In this document: positions 18,053 through 27,526 of the stretch, one piece after another
Numbering within the stretch: the stretch's first letter is position 1
Layout: the number at the start of each line of letters is the position of its first letter
Assembly (NCBI GenBank): GCA_964625225.1
Contig: CAZVAR010000001.1
Coordinates: 32,191-96,190, forward strand
Length of the DNA stretch: 64,000 bases
Direction of reading: 5' to 3'
DNA from: CAZVAR01 sp964625225
GTDB taxonomy: Bacteria > Pseudomonadota > Alphaproteobacteria > JAJUGE01
Made by a program: the position numbers and the translations under genes
The notes under the pieces: generated by a model
Told to the model about the DNA's origin: nothing
Seen by the model: only the letters and a program-made list of their open reading frames with translations
Database searches by the model: none

Positions 18053-18236
18053 CACGATTCGGCATGTTTCCGACACGATTCGGCATGTTTCCGACACGAT
18101 TCGGCATGTTTCCGACACGATTCGGCATNNNNNNNNNNNNNNNNNNNNNNNNNNNNNNNNNNNNNNNNNNNNNNNNNNNNNNNNNNNNNNNNNNNNNNNN
18201 NNNNNNNNNNNNNNNNNNNNNNNNNNNNGTTTCCGA
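18053..18236. repeat. 21-bp perfect tandem repeat interrupted by an assembly gap
   Basis: Three identical 21-bp units lie at 18053-18073, 18074-18094 and 18095-18115. A fourth starts at 18116 and is cut after 13 bases by N; the eight bases after the gap (18229-18236) are exactly the missing end of a unit. The array therefore continues through the gap with unknown copy number. Unit length is two helical turns and a multiple of three; on the minus strand it would read MPNRVGN repeatedly. No spacers separate the units, so it is not CRISPR. Confidence 0.9.
18129..18228. other. assembly gap, 100 N
   Basis: A run of exactly 100 N, the usual placeholder for a gap of unknown length, placed inside the 21-bp tandem repeat. 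Repeat copy number is the probable reason for the break. Confidence 0.95.
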
Positions 18237-18782
18237 AAGGTAGAAAGAAAGTCGGGTGGCCCGGTCGACTCGAAGACCGTTGCGAAGGTGAGGACGGCGA
18301 CGCGGCCGCTGCGATCGCGGGGAGATCCCGCTCCCCGCCGCCGCGGCCGAGGCGCGACCGGACGCAGCACGGGTCCAGACATGCCACCCTTCCAGCGCGC
18401 CCGTCCCATCTGCGCGCGAGCGGCTCTTATGCGTTGCGCTCCGCCGCCCTCCCGGGACATGCGATGCCGATGACTCCGGCCGCCTGCACTGCCGGACCGC
18501 TTTCCCGGGACCCCCGAGCGATTTTCATGTCTTTGGCGCAATGCCCGGGCCGACTCGGTCGCATTCGGGGCCGTGCCGGGACCATCGGGGTACCCGGACC
18601 GACCGCAACGGACATCACGGGTGGAACAATGTATCGACCCCGTGCCGGACGGCGTTTCGTCAATCATTTTAGGATGTTAGCGGTTTCGTGGATCGCCTCT
18701 ATTTGGCCGGCCCGCTAAGATCCGTTTGCTCCATGTCCGAAGCGGCGTATCGTTTTATCCGAACCAATTCCGCCGGTGTCGC

Positions 18783-19376
18783 ATGATCATTCGACCGATG
18801 CTCGGTGAGGTGGAATTGCCTCAAATTGAAGCGGTTCGCGCACTTCAGATGCGTCGGGTCGCGGACCTTCCGGTTCCGGGGCTCGATGGCGACCTGCAGC
18901 AGGATCTGGGCGACGGCGGGATGTCGGTCGAAATCGTAGGTTCGCTACAGGGGGACGAAGCCCGCGACAGCTTCCTGGAAGGCATCCGTGGCCCCTATGA
19001 AAGCGGCGAGCCGGTCACCTTCGTCGCCGACATCCTCACCGCGACCTCGGTCGAACAGGTGCTGATCCGTTCCCTGACGGTGGAGGAAGTCAACGATTGG
19101 TCGGCGCCGTTCCGCTACCGGCTCGTGCTGCGGGAGTATGTCGAGCCGCCGCCGCCACCGGCGCCGTTCGACGAACTCGGGCTGGACCTCGACGCGGACC
19201 TTGACCTCCTTGCCGAGCTCGGTTTGGAGGGCCTGGAGCTGCCCGGCCTCCTGGCCGACGTGCCGGCACTCGGCAACCCGGTCGAACCGCTGATGCCGGC
19301 CCTCGACGGGGTCGAGGCGGCGACCGAGCCGGTCTCCGGGCTGCTGACCGGGCTCCGCTCGGCGCTTCTCGACTGA
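18783..19376 (+). CDS. contractile-system tail component, GpU / DNA-circularisation-N-like (putative)
   Basis: First gene of the 26-kb contractile injection operon. The 197-residue product has an alpha/beta N-terminal half (MSVEIVGSLQGDEARDSFLEGI, then GEPVTFVADI, LIRSLTVEEVN and PFRYRLVLREYVEPP) whose pattern resembles the small tail proteins related to GpU and the N-terminal part of phage DNA-circularisation/tail-hub proteins. The C-terminal half is acidic and leucine-rich. Such proteins sit at the tube-baseplate junction. The ATG at 18783 is chosen because it begins the structured part; the frame opens at 18726. It ends 13 bp before the next gene. Fold assignment is an inference. Confidence 0.5.
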   Translation: MIIRPMLGEVELPQIEAVRALQMRRVADLPVPGLDGDLQQDLGDGGMSVEIVGSLQGDEARDSFLEGIRGPYESGEPVTFVADILTATSVEQVLIRSLTVEEVNDWSAPFRYRLVLREYVEPPPPPAPFDELGLDLDADLDLLAELGLEGLELPGLLADVPALGNPVEPLMPALDGVEAATEPVSGLLTGLRSALLD

Positions 19377-19389
19377 GTGGAGCGGTAGC

Positions 19390-22300
19390 ATGCCTCTGGT
19401 CGATCGCCTGGAAGCAAGCTTCTCCGAAGGCGGTTTTGACCTGACGGCGGCATTCGACGGCGTTCGGGGCGCGATCGGTGCGGTGGATATCGCCGCACCT
19501 GCGATCGACCGCGGCGGAATCGACCGTGCCAGACAGCTCCTGAACGATTTCGATCTCGGCGGCTTCGGCGACAGCGTCGCTGCCGTGGCAGCGCAGGCGG
19601 GCGCGGAGCTGGACCGGCTGCCGCTCGGCCAGGAGCTGCTGGCTCCGATCGAAGCGGCCCTGGCGGCGGTACAGGTCGCGACGCCCGAGCGCATCGCCCA
19701 GCTTCGCGCCGCACTCGAGACGGCGGAGCGGATCGGCAGCGGGCGTGGCCCCGGGCTGGCGGGTTTGCAGGATGCAATCGGCGAGTTGGCGTCGCTGCCG
19801 CAGGCGCCGGGAGTCGCGGACATCCTCGATCTTGCGCGCGGCCTCCTGCCCGTACCGCTTTCGATCGATGACGCCGCGGGGACGGTCGGGACCTACGGCG
19901 CCGGCGCCGTGGCGCTGGTGACCAAGGTCGGCGCGCTGATGGCCTTGCGCACGGTGGCGCGCGAGATCGAGAACCAGGCGCGGCTGACCGCACAGCAGCT
20001 CAATGCCGAGGCGGCACGGAATGCGGCGCTGCGGCTGCAGGGCATGGCCGGCGAAGGCGGGCTGGGGCGGCTGCTCGACGGGGTCGACCCCGGCGACGCC
20101 GCCGCCGCGGCCGCCCTGGCAGGACCTTTGCGGGCTTTCGCCGCCGCGGTCGACGACCTTGCCGACGCCGCGATCCGCGGGCTCGCCTTCGGCGAGGCGA
20201 CGTTGGTCCACGCCGGCCTCGACCGGCGGGCCGAGCAGCTCGAGCTGGCATCGCGCGCGCTGACCTCCGCCGGCACGGCGCCAGTGCGGGCGATGGTCGC
20301 CGACATCATGGAACGGCTGCAGCCGGTGTTGGCGATCCGGCTCGGGGATCCGGCGGCATCGCTGGAGGCGTTCTGGGGCGAAGCCACCGGGATCGTAGAC
20401 GAGCTTGCACAGGCGATCCGCAACGTTGACACGGCGATTCTGACCGGTCCGATCACGGCAGGAATCGAAAGCGCCACCGACGGTCTCGCACAGGTGGCAA
20501 GAGCGGTCGAGGAGGCCGCTGCCGCCATCCGCAATGCGATCGCCGCGGTCCGCGGGGCGATCGGCGCGCTCAATCTGGGCCAGATCGCCGAAGCGCTGCA
20601 CGAGGCGATGCGCCCCGTGGTTGAGGCGGTTGCCGAACTGGAGCGTCTGGTCGCCGCGGCGCAGGCCGAGATCGAGCGCGTCGCCGCGGAGATCACCGCA
20701 GCGGTGGATGCGGTACGGGCCGCGGCCGGGACGGCCGCTGACCAGATCCAGGCAGCGTTCGATCGCCTGAACGCCGCGATGACCGCGGTCGACGTGCAGC
20801 GCTTGGTCGACGAGGTGCGCGACGGAGTCCGCGCCGTGGCCGACGCGCTCCAGGCCATCCAACTGCAGCCCTATTTCGATGCCGCGATCGACGTCATCGA
20901 CACCGGCGCAGACCTGCTCGACGCGGTACCGTTCGACATCCTGCCCGACGACGCGCGCCGCGAGCTCGAGGAGACCGCCCGGCCGATCAAGGCGATCGAT
21001 TTCCAGGCAGACGTGGCCGACGTGCTGAAAGCGCGGCTCGATACGATCGTGACCAGTCTCGACACCGAGGTGCTGACCGAGCTGGAGGCCGCCTATGCCG
21101 ACGCGGTCGCATTCCTCGGGCGGGTCGACCTGCGCGGCGAGGTCGAGCGCTTCGAGCGGGAGCATTTCGACCCGCTGATCGCCTCGATTTCGGCGATCGA
21201 CCCGACCGAGATCCTGAAGCCGGTGACGGAGGCGCTGGAGGAGGTTCGCGGCGCCCTCGCCGGCCTCGATCCGGGCGCGCTGCTCGCCCCGGTCGAGGCG
21301 GCGTTCGACGCGCTGCTGGCGCAGCTCGACGCGCTGGACCCCGCCGCCCTGCTGGCTCCCATCACGGCAGAAATCGAAGCGGTGCGTGCCCAGATCGCCG
21401 ACGCGATCCTGCTCGACGAATGGGAGCCGCGGATCGACGAGATCCGTGACCTCGCGCTGGCGCAGGTAGACCGGCTCGATATCGCGGCGATCGTCCCGCC
21501 CCTGGCGCGCGGCTTCGATGCGCTGGTCGCCGAGGCCGGGGCCGGCCTCGAACTCGTCAATCTGCCGGGCACGGCGGTGGCGCTGCTGGCGCAGGGCCTG
21601 CGGCTGCCGGTCGACAGCGGCGCCTTCGCCGACGTGTCGGCCTGGATCGGCGGTGAAGACGGGGCCGCGGCCCTGCGCAGCTCGCTCGGCTCCGCGGCGT
21701 CCGCGCTCGAGGACACGCGAGACGCCGTGCGCGGCCTCGATCTCGCGGCCGCGGTCGCGGCGGCGCAGCCCGTCTACCGCAGCCTGACCGCGGCCCTGAC
21801 GGCAATGCCCGAGACCTCACCGGTCCGCGCCCGGCTCGCGCCATTGCTGGCCGGTGCCTCGCCGCTGGACCGGCTCGCCGGCACCGCCGAGGGCGCCGCA
21901 CGCTATGCCGGGCGGCTGGATGCCGCCGCGGGGCGCCTGCGCGAGCTGGAAGGCTCCGGCTGGAGCGAGGTGCGTGCGGCGTCCGAGGATCTGCGCGATG
22001 CGCTGCGGCCGCTGGCGGCGGTCCCACAGTTCCTCCGCGGCCTGTTCGGCCGGGTCGGCCTGGACCCGGGGGGCAAGCCCCTCTCGGGGCTGCTCGTCGA
22101 TCTGTTCGCCTTTCTTCATCCGGAGCGCTCACTGCAGCCGCTGCTGCCGGTCGAGGCGGCTGTCAAACTGAAGGCACGCGAGGCCCTGGATGACGGCATC
22201 GCCCGCCCGCTCAAGGAGGGCGCAGTCGCAATACGCAGCCTGATCGATGCCGTCGACCTCGAGCCCGTCCGGGCCGAGCTGGCGGCGTTGCACGCCCAGG

Positions 22301-22653
22301 TGCGCGACGAGGTGGAAGCGTTCCGGCCGAGCCTGCTGCTGGGCGACGTGCTGGCCGGGTTCGAAGCCGCGAAAGCGACGATCGTCGCGTTCGATCCGCT
22401 CGGGCCGGCGGCGGCCGCGATCGCGACGATGCGCGACGCGCTGGCCGACCTGATCGGGAACTTCCGGCCGAGCCAGCGCTTGGCCGGGGTCTTCGCGCTC
22501 TACGACCAGGTCGTCGCGGCGGCCGGGGTGCTCGACATCCGATCCGTGCTGGAGCCGATCCTGACCGCCCTGCAGGAGATCGAGGCCCAGCTCGACAGCG
22601 GGCTCGACGATACCGCGGCGGCGCTGAAGCGGTTGCAGGGGGCGCTGCCATGA
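19390..22653 (+). CDS. very long Ala-rich helical protein of the contractile system
   Basis: This 1087-residue protein is almost entirely predicted amphipathic helix, rich in Ala, Leu, Asp, Glu and Arg, in repeating blocks such as ALDALDPAALLAPI, ALAGLDPGALLAPV and AIRNAIAAVRGAIGAL. It shows no signal peptide, enzyme motif or clear membrane segment. The texture recalls apolipoprotein- or tape-measure-like proteins. In a sheath/tube operon a tape measure or a long scaffold spanning an envelope is plausible, but it lies at the operon start, not between the tail chaperone and hub where tape measures usually lie. Its stop overlaps the next start by four bases (ATGA). I do not recognise a family. 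Confidence 0.65.
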   Translation: MPLVDRLEASFSEGGFDLTAAFDGVRGAIGAVDIAAPAIDRGGIDRARQLLNDFDLGGFGDSVAAVAAQAGAELDRLPLGQELLAPIEAALAAVQVATPERIAQLRAALETAERIGSGRGPGLAGLQDAIGELASLPQAPGVADILDLARGLLPVPLSIDDAAGTVGTYGAGAVALVTKVGALMALRTVAREIENQARLTAQQLNAEAARNAALRLQGMAGEGGLGRLLDGVDPGDAAAAAALAGPLRAFAAAVDDLADAAIRGLAFGEATLVHAGLDRRAEQLELASRALTSAGTAPVRAMVADIMERLQPVLAIRLGDPAASLEAFWGEATGIVDELAQAIRNVDTAILTGPITAGIESATDGLAQVARAVEEAAAAIRNAIAAVRGAIGALNLGQIAEALHEAMRPVVEAVAELERLVAAAQAEIERVAAEITAAVDAVRAAAGTAADQIQAAFDRLNAAMTAVDVQRLVDEVRDGVRAVADALQAIQLQPYFDAAIDVIDTGADLLDAVPFDILPDDARRELEETARPIKAIDFQADVADVLKARLDTIVTSLDTEVLTELEAAYADAVAFLGRVDLRGEVERFEREHFDPLIASISAIDPTEILKPVTEALEEVRGALAGLDPGALLAPVEAAFDALLAQLDALDPAALLAPITAEIEAVRAQIADAILLDEWEPRIDEIRDLALAQVDRLDIAAIVPPLARGFDALVAEAGAGLELVNLPGTAVALLAQGLRLPVDSGAFADVSAWIGGEDGAAALRSSLGSAASALEDTRDAVRGLDLAAAVAAAQPVYRSLTAALTAMPETSPVRARLAPLLAGASPLDRLAGTAEGAARYAGRLDAAAGRLRELEGSGWSEVRAASEDLRDALRPLAAVPQFLRGLFGRVGLDPGGKPLSGLLVDLFAFLHPERSLQPLLPVEAAVKLKAREALDDGIARPLKEGAVAIRSLIDAVDLEPVRAELAALHAQVRDEVEAFRPSLLLGDVLAGFEAAKATIVAFDPLGPAAAAIATMRDALADLIGNFRPSQRLAGVFALYDQVVAAAGVLDIRSVLEPILTALQEIEAQLDSGLDDTAAALKRLQGALP

Positions 22654-25208
22654 CGATTTCGCTGCCGGCGGTCGCCGTCACGCTCCTCGCCCACAGGCGG
22701 CTCGCCGATTTCGAGCAGTCGCTGCGGCGCAAGGTGGCGCTCCGCGAGCTTCAGGATCGTGACCTGCTGCATCGCCCGCCGTTCGTGCGCGACACCGACC
22801 GCCGCATCCTGGAGCTGGCCGCCCGCGCCCGCGCCGCCTTCGAGGGCGGCCCGCACGTTCCGGTCCCGAACCGCCGGATGCTCGGCCAGAGCGTCAGCGG
22901 CTTGGCGCTGACCGGGACGGCCGCGCTGGACCTCGCCGGCTATCTCGACCTGATGGAGCCGGCCGGCAATTGGGTCGAGACGATGGTCCGCCGCGGCAAC
23001 GGCGACCCGAACCTCAGCCGTGTCACCGTCCCGGCCGCCCGCTTCGCGCTGCGGGCCGGGCAGATCGCCCTGGGCAAGACCGCCGATCCGAACGAGCAGG
23101 CGGCGATCCGCGCCTTTACGTCCGGTCTGCTCTGCACGATCGCCACCAATCTCGTCGGCAACCCGGTGATGCGCGATCTGCAGGCGCAGATCGGCCCGAT
23201 CGACTGGGATCCCCGCACGCCGCTGGCCTTTACCGGCCCGCTCAACGGGAGAGTCGGCGACACGCTGCTCGAGGGTGTGCCGCGCTCGCCGGATTGGGAG
23301 CGCTGGTGGCCGAGTGCGGACGACGTGCCGAAGGCGGTGTTCGAGGGCCTCGCCGAAGCTCTTCGCGAGGTCTACGGCTTGGCCGGCGAGCGACCGTCCG
23401 GCTTCGCCGATTTCGAAGACGGGATCGACCAGGACGCGGCGCGGCGGCTGGCCGAGCTGGCCCAGGACCCGGACCGGCTGCGCGAGGCCTACCGGCTCTT
23501 CCGGCAGGGCGATCTCGCGATCGGTCGCGGCTGGGGCTGGTTCGCCTGGGCGGCGGTGCTGATGGCGTTCTTCCTGATGGCGCCGCTGACGCTGCTGATC
23601 GGGCTGGCGCTGCCGCACGGCAGCCGCCTCCTGACCAGCGGCCCCGCACCCGACGAGCAGTCGGTCTACGAACTGCTGACGCTGGGCCTCGTCGTCGGCA
23701 GCCTGAGCCCCTTCATCGCCGCCATGGTGATGTGGCCGGCGGTGCCGACCGGCAGCGGCCCGTTCGTCAACGCGCTGGTGTTCTTCATCCTTCGCCTCGC
23801 CCTCGCGCTCGTCTGGGGGTTCAGCCTCGGCAGCGACTGGAAGCCGGGGGTGCGCTGGGGCCTCGTCGCCACGCCGCTGATGGCGATCGACATCTATTTC
23901 CTGATCCGCGGCGTGATCGCCGCCGGCGACAAGCAGCGGCCGGGACCGAAGCTCGTCTTCCTGATGCAGATCCTGCCGCTGATCACGGCGGTCACGGCGC
24001 TGGCCTTCGGCAGCCTCATCCATCTGGTCGGCGGCGAGCGCAAGGAGATCGCCTTCTGGGTGATCTGGGCGATCCTGACCGTCGCCGCCCTGGTAGCGAG
24101 CGGTCTCATGGGCAACTCGCTGGCCAAGGCCGGCGGCATTCCGGTGCTGATCTCCGGACGCGGGCGATTGCCGCTGACGACGAGCCTGCCCGGCGCGGCC
24201 GGGCAGGACGCGCGGCGCGGCTTCGCTCGGCTGTTCGATGACAGCACGCTCTGGCACGACCCGGCCAATGCGGCGCCGACGCTGGCCGACCTCGCTTTTC
24301 CGGCCGGGCGGCGCGCACTGGTCCGGCTGTGGTGGGAGGGCAGCGGACGGCTGGAGATCCGGCACGACCGCCATCGCATCACCTTCCGTCGCGAGGACGG
24401 TACCGAGTTCGACCTGCGCCTGCCGCCGACGCCGATAACCGCCAGCGACCTCGCGCAGCGTATCGCCGCGACCGTGCAGGACGCCGATGGCTCCACCGAC
24501 AGGCTGAAGACCGAGGTGGTGGACGATGCGGCCGCCCGGCGTTACCCCCTGCCCTTCCCCGAGATGCTGTCGGACCCCGGCGATACGGCGGAGACCCGTG
24601 CGGAGCACGACGCGCTCCGCGACGCGTTCGTCGAGGTCGGGACGTCGAGGAAGAAGGCATATCTGCTGCACCAGGCGCCGCGCGTCGAGCAGACCACCCC
24701 GTTCGCGCCGCGCGGACCGTCGGGAAACATCCTCGAGGGCTTCAAGGTCGTGCCGGAGGCGTCGTTGGCGGACCTCGACGGCTCCGCGCTCGGGATCGCG
24801 GCGGATCTCGCGGCGATGCTGTGCATGGGCGCGGTGCCGACCATGGCCGGCGGTCCGGTGCCCGTCCCCGGCGTGGCCGCGAACCCGAACCTGGCCGAGG
24901 TCCGGCAGGTGTTCCGGCAGTGGAACCTCGACGAGCGGCGGGTCAACGAGTGGCGCATGCTGGTGGTCGGCGGCGCGGCACGCGAGGACGCCGGCGCGGC
25001 GCCCGCAGGTGAGCCGCTGACCCGCGAGCTGGGCTGGGTTCCGCTCTGGCGCGCCTGGTCGCGGATGGCGACGGATCTCACCACCGATACCGACAGCACG
25101 GCGCCGGCGGAATACAACCCGCCCCTGGCGCGGGCGGGCGGACGGCCGGTGGCGCCGGCCAACCGCGATCTCACTCAGGCCATCCGCTATCTGTTCGAGC
25201 TGCCCTGA
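22650..25208 (+). CDS. multi-pass membrane protein inside the contractile-system operon
   Basis: An 852-residue protein with a soluble N-terminal domain (1-290), about six hydrophobic segments near 294-325, 338-365, 371-394, 401-425, 434-460 and 467-492, and a soluble C-terminal domain (500-852). The C-terminal domain contains an RRALVRLWWEGSGRLEIRH beta segment and an ARVEQTTPFAPRG-type loop region. Codon use and start-stop overlaps (ATGA at both ends) tie it firmly to the operon. Classical extracellular contractile systems have no such protein; thylakoid-anchored and other membrane-bound types use anchors. It is the best candidate to fix the machine to the inner membrane, although no family is recognised. 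Confidence 0.65.
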   Translation: MTISLPAVAVTLLAHRRLADFEQSLRRKVALRELQDRDLLHRPPFVRDTDRRILELAARARAAFEGGPHVPVPNRRMLGQSVSGLALTGTAALDLAGYLDLMEPAGNWVETMVRRGNGDPNLSRVTVPAARFALRAGQIALGKTADPNEQAAIRAFTSGLLCTIATNLVGNPVMRDLQAQIGPIDWDPRTPLAFTGPLNGRVGDTLLEGVPRSPDWERWWPSADDVPKAVFEGLAEALREVYGLAGERPSGFADFEDGIDQDAARRLAELAQDPDRLREAYRLFRQGDLAIGRGWGWFAWAAVLMAFFLMAPLTLLIGLALPHGSRLLTSGPAPDEQSVYELLTLGLVVGSLSPFIAAMVMWPAVPTGSGPFVNALVFFILRLALALVWGFSLGSDWKPGVRWGLVATPLMAIDIYFLIRGVIAAGDKQRPGPKLVFLMQILPLITAVTALAFGSLIHLVGGERKEIAFWVIWAILTVAALVASGLMGNSLAKAGGIPVLISGRGRLPLTTSLPGAAGQDARRGFARLFDDSTLWHDPANAAPTLADLAFPAGRRALVRLWWEGSGRLEIRHDRHRITFRREDGTEFDLRLPPTPITASDLAQRIAATVQDADGSTDRLKTEVVDDAAARRYPLPFPEMLSDPGDTAETRAEHDALRDAFVEVGTSRKKAYLLHQAPRVEQTTPFAPRGPSGNILEGFKVVPEASLADLDGSALGIAADLAAMLCMGAVPTMAGGPVPVPGVAANPNLAEVRQVFRQWNLDERRVNEWRMLVVGGAAREDAGAAPAGEPLTRELGWVPLWRAWSRMATDLTTDTDSTAPAEYNPPLARAGGRPVAPANRDLTQAIRYLFELP

Positions 25209-26050
25209 TGCCGCTGGCCGCCTTCATAGACCGCATCGCGGACTATCTGAACGGGGCGGTGACGCCGGCGCCGGCGCTGATCGCGGCGCGCTATCCGGCG
25301 GCAGCGGCGGAGCTCCCCGCCGCGGCGCTGTCGGTACGCGATGCGGAGCCGGCGGCGGTCGGGCTCGGCTCGGCCGCGGAGCGCGAGCGGCGCGGAGCGC
25401 TGGAGACCGAGATCCGGCTCGATCTCGCCGACCCGGTGATCGTGTTTCCCGACGAAGCGGTCAGCCTGCTGTCGCCGGATCGCCGCGAGCTGCGCATCCC
25501 ACACGGCCCGCTGGTGCGGGCGGACGGCAGCGCGGCTCCGCCCTTCACGGCCGCCGATTTCGAGGCGGCGCTGGACGGTGCGCCGCTGCCGCTGGTGGCC
25601 AACACCCCGCAACCGGGTCAGGTCCAGCTCGAGCCGGAGACCGGTACCGCCCGCTTCGGCAGCCCTCTGCCGGCGACGGGCGAGCTCCGGCTCCGCTACT
25701 TCGTCGGCCGCTGGGAGGTGCTGGTTCGCCGTGTGCGCGGGACCCTCGAGGTCGAGCTGTTCGCCGCCGGTGCCGCCGCCCTCGATGCGCTCAGCCGGTC
25801 GGTCGCCGACGCACTGCGCAGCGACGTGGCGCGGCCGCGCCTGCCGGGTCTCCTGGAGATTCAGCCGCGCGCCTGGACCGCTGCGCAGCCTCCCGACCCC
25901 GACCGCGCCAACGCGCTCAGCCGGCTGACGGCCTATGCGTTCGACTTCGAGCTGCTGGACACGGTGCTGCCGACCGGCGGCGGTGTGATCCGGACGGTGC
26001 AGGTGGACGCCGTCAGTGATGCCGTGACCGAACGATTCGAGATCCCCTGA
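25208..26050 (+). CDS. putative tail-terminator-like protein
   Basis: A 280-residue protein directly upstream of the sheath gene. The N-terminal helix FIDRIADYLNG, followed by ALETEIRLDLADPV, fits the layout of tail-terminator and neck proteins; the second half holds LEVELFAAGAAALDALSRSV and a C-terminal beta region ending VSDAVTERFEIP. A terminator caps the distal end of tube and sheath. The role rests on position and secondary-structure pattern; no diagnostic motif is seen. It starts at the A of the previous TGA and leaves 42 bp before the sheath gene. Confidence 0.4.
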   Translation: MPLAAFIDRIADYLNGAVTPAPALIAARYPAAAAELPAAALSVRDAEPAAVGLGSAAERERRGALETEIRLDLADPVIVFPDEAVSLLSPDRRELRIPHGPLVRADGSAAPPFTAADFEAALDGAPLPLVANTPQPGQVQLEPETGTARFGSPLPATGELRLRYFVGRWEVLVRRVRGTLEVELFAAGAAALDALSRSVADALRSDVARPRLPGLLEIQPRAWTAAQPPDPDRANALSRLTAYAFDFELLDTVLPTGGGVIRTVQVDAVSDAVTERFEIP

Positions 26051-26092
26051 CCCCGCGAGGAACCGCCCAACCGCCGCCGAGGAGATGTTCCG

Positions 26093-27502
26093 ATGAGCGA
26101 ATCGATAGCCGAGATGATCCTTCCCGGTACCTACATTGAGGTTCGGGCGGAGGGGCTGATCAGTGTCGGCTCGATCGCCACCGGGAACATCGGCATTGTC
26201 GGCACCGCCGCCCGCGGTCCGCGCAACGAGGTGCGGATCGTCAATTCCTATCCCGAGGCGGTCGAGCTGTTCGGGGCCTACGATCCCTTCGGCGAGCCGC
26301 GCACGCCGGACCATCCGCTGAGCCTCGTCCGGGCGTTGCAGCTCGCCTTCCAGGGCGGGGCGCGGACCTGCTATGCGGTCCGCATCGCCAATGGCGACCC
26401 GACCGCGGCCAGCCTTGCGCTCCAGGCAGGCGGGGGCCCCTCCTTCACGCTGACGGCGGTCGATGCCGGCACCTGGGGCCGGGACATCCTGGTCAGCGTC
26501 ATCAATGAGGGCAGCGCGGCCACGCCGGACTTCAAGGTCGAGCTGCAGTACCGTCAGGTCAAGGAGGTATTCCACGGCCCGGATGTGACAACGGTCCACG
26601 CGGCGATCCGCGACGGCTCGACGCTGGTCACCGTCAGCAGCCCGCCGGAGCGCACCGACCAGCCGCTCGATACCCTGTTCCCGGCCGTGCCGCTCACGGG
26701 CGGCAACGACCGGGCCAATGTCACCAGCGTCGACGTCGCTGCCGGGCTGGCCGTTCTGGAGGACCAGCCGGTCAACATCCTCCTGACGGCGGGCATGGCG
26801 TCCGACGATGTGCGCGGGGTCGTGCTCGGTCATCTCGAAACGACCGAGAACGAGGGCCACGACCGGATCGCCATCCTGGGACCGCCGACCTCGGCCCCGG
26901 CCGACGTGCAGGCGGAATCGGACAATGTCAGCGACGACCGGGTCGTGCTCGCGGCGCCCGGCCTGCGGGCGGTCGATGCGGCGACCGGCCAGGTGGTGAG
27001 CCTGCCGCCGCCCTATATGGCCGCGGTGATCGCCGGCCGGCTCGCGACGCTGGCGCCGCATGTCAGCCTGACCAACAAGTCGGTCGCGGTCGACGATCTC
27101 GATCTCCACTACTCCTCGGGCGTGCTGCGCAACCTGCTGCAGCGCCGGGTGCTGCTGGTGCGGCGCAATTTCGGCCTCCAGGTCGTCCGCGGCATCACCA
27201 CCGACGCCGGACCGTTCCGGCAGATCTCCGTCCGCCGCATCGTCGACTACGCCAAGGCCGGCGTCCGGTCCGGCTCCAACCCCTATATCGGCCGGCTCAA
27301 CAATGCCCGCGTGCGGGCGGCGCTGCAGGCGACGCTGGACAGCTTCCTGTCGCAGATGGTGCTGGACGAGATGCTGACCGGCTACAGCCTGGAGGTCACG
27401 GCGACGCGGCGCCAGGAGATCGAAGGCGTCGCGGTGGTGACGATGACGCTCCAGCCGACCTTCTCGATCGACTTCATCCGCGTGACCATGAACCTGCAAT
27501 AG
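26093..27502 (+). CDS. contractile tail sheath protein
   Basis: The sheath subunit whose contraction drives the inner tube through a target or host membrane. The 469-residue sequence has the standard N-terminus PGTYIEVRAEGLISV, then GNIGIVGTAARGP and FGAYDPFGEP, the RALQLAFQGGARTCYAVRI block and a conserved C-terminal domain with SFLSQMVLDEMLTGYSLEV and FIRVTMNL. The C-terminal arm is where sheath subunits interlock. It is preceded by GAGGAGATG and is followed 24 bp later by the tube gene. The protein is shorter than many myophage sheaths, in line with injection-system sheaths. Confidence 0.95.
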   Translation: MSESIAEMILPGTYIEVRAEGLISVGSIATGNIGIVGTAARGPRNEVRIVNSYPEAVELFGAYDPFGEPRTPDHPLSLVRALQLAFQGGARTCYAVRIANGDPTAASLALQAGGGPSFTLTAVDAGTWGRDILVSVINEGSAATPDFKVELQYRQVKEVFHGPDVTTVHAAIRDGSTLVTVSSPPERTDQPLDTLFPAVPLTGGNDRANVTSVDVAAGLAVLEDQPVNILLTAGMASDDVRGVVLGHLETTENEGHDRIAILGPPTSAPADVQAESDNVSDDRVVLAAPGLRAVDAATGQVVSLPPPYMAAVIAGRLATLAPHVSLTNKSVAVDDLDLHYSSGVLRNLLQRRVLLVRRNFGLQVVRGITTDAGPFRQISVRRIVDYAKAGVRSGSNPYIGRLNNARVRAALQATLDSFLSQMVLDEMLTGYSLEVTATRRQEIEGVAVVTMTLQPTFSIDFIRVTMNLQ

Positions 27503-27526
27503 CGGCGGCCGAAGGGAGATCGCGCC

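Larger units (their letters stand above)
17447..18782. other. gene-free 1.3-kb stretch before the contractile-system operon
   Basis: No frame here has homologous-looking protein. It contains the 21-bp tandem repeat, the 100-N gap and, from about 18655, a distinctly AT-richer leader ending at the first gene of the contractile injection system. That leader is the natural place for the operon promoter, but no convincing -35/-10 pair stands out. Confidence 0.6.

Noticed and set aside
18053..18236. CRISPR array
   Set aside because: Repeat units are directly adjacent without spacers and no cas gene is near.
17173..18663. Several 60-320-codon open frames around the tandem repeat
   Set aside because: All are Arg/Ala/Pro-rich shadows without motifs; some read through the N gap or the repeat.
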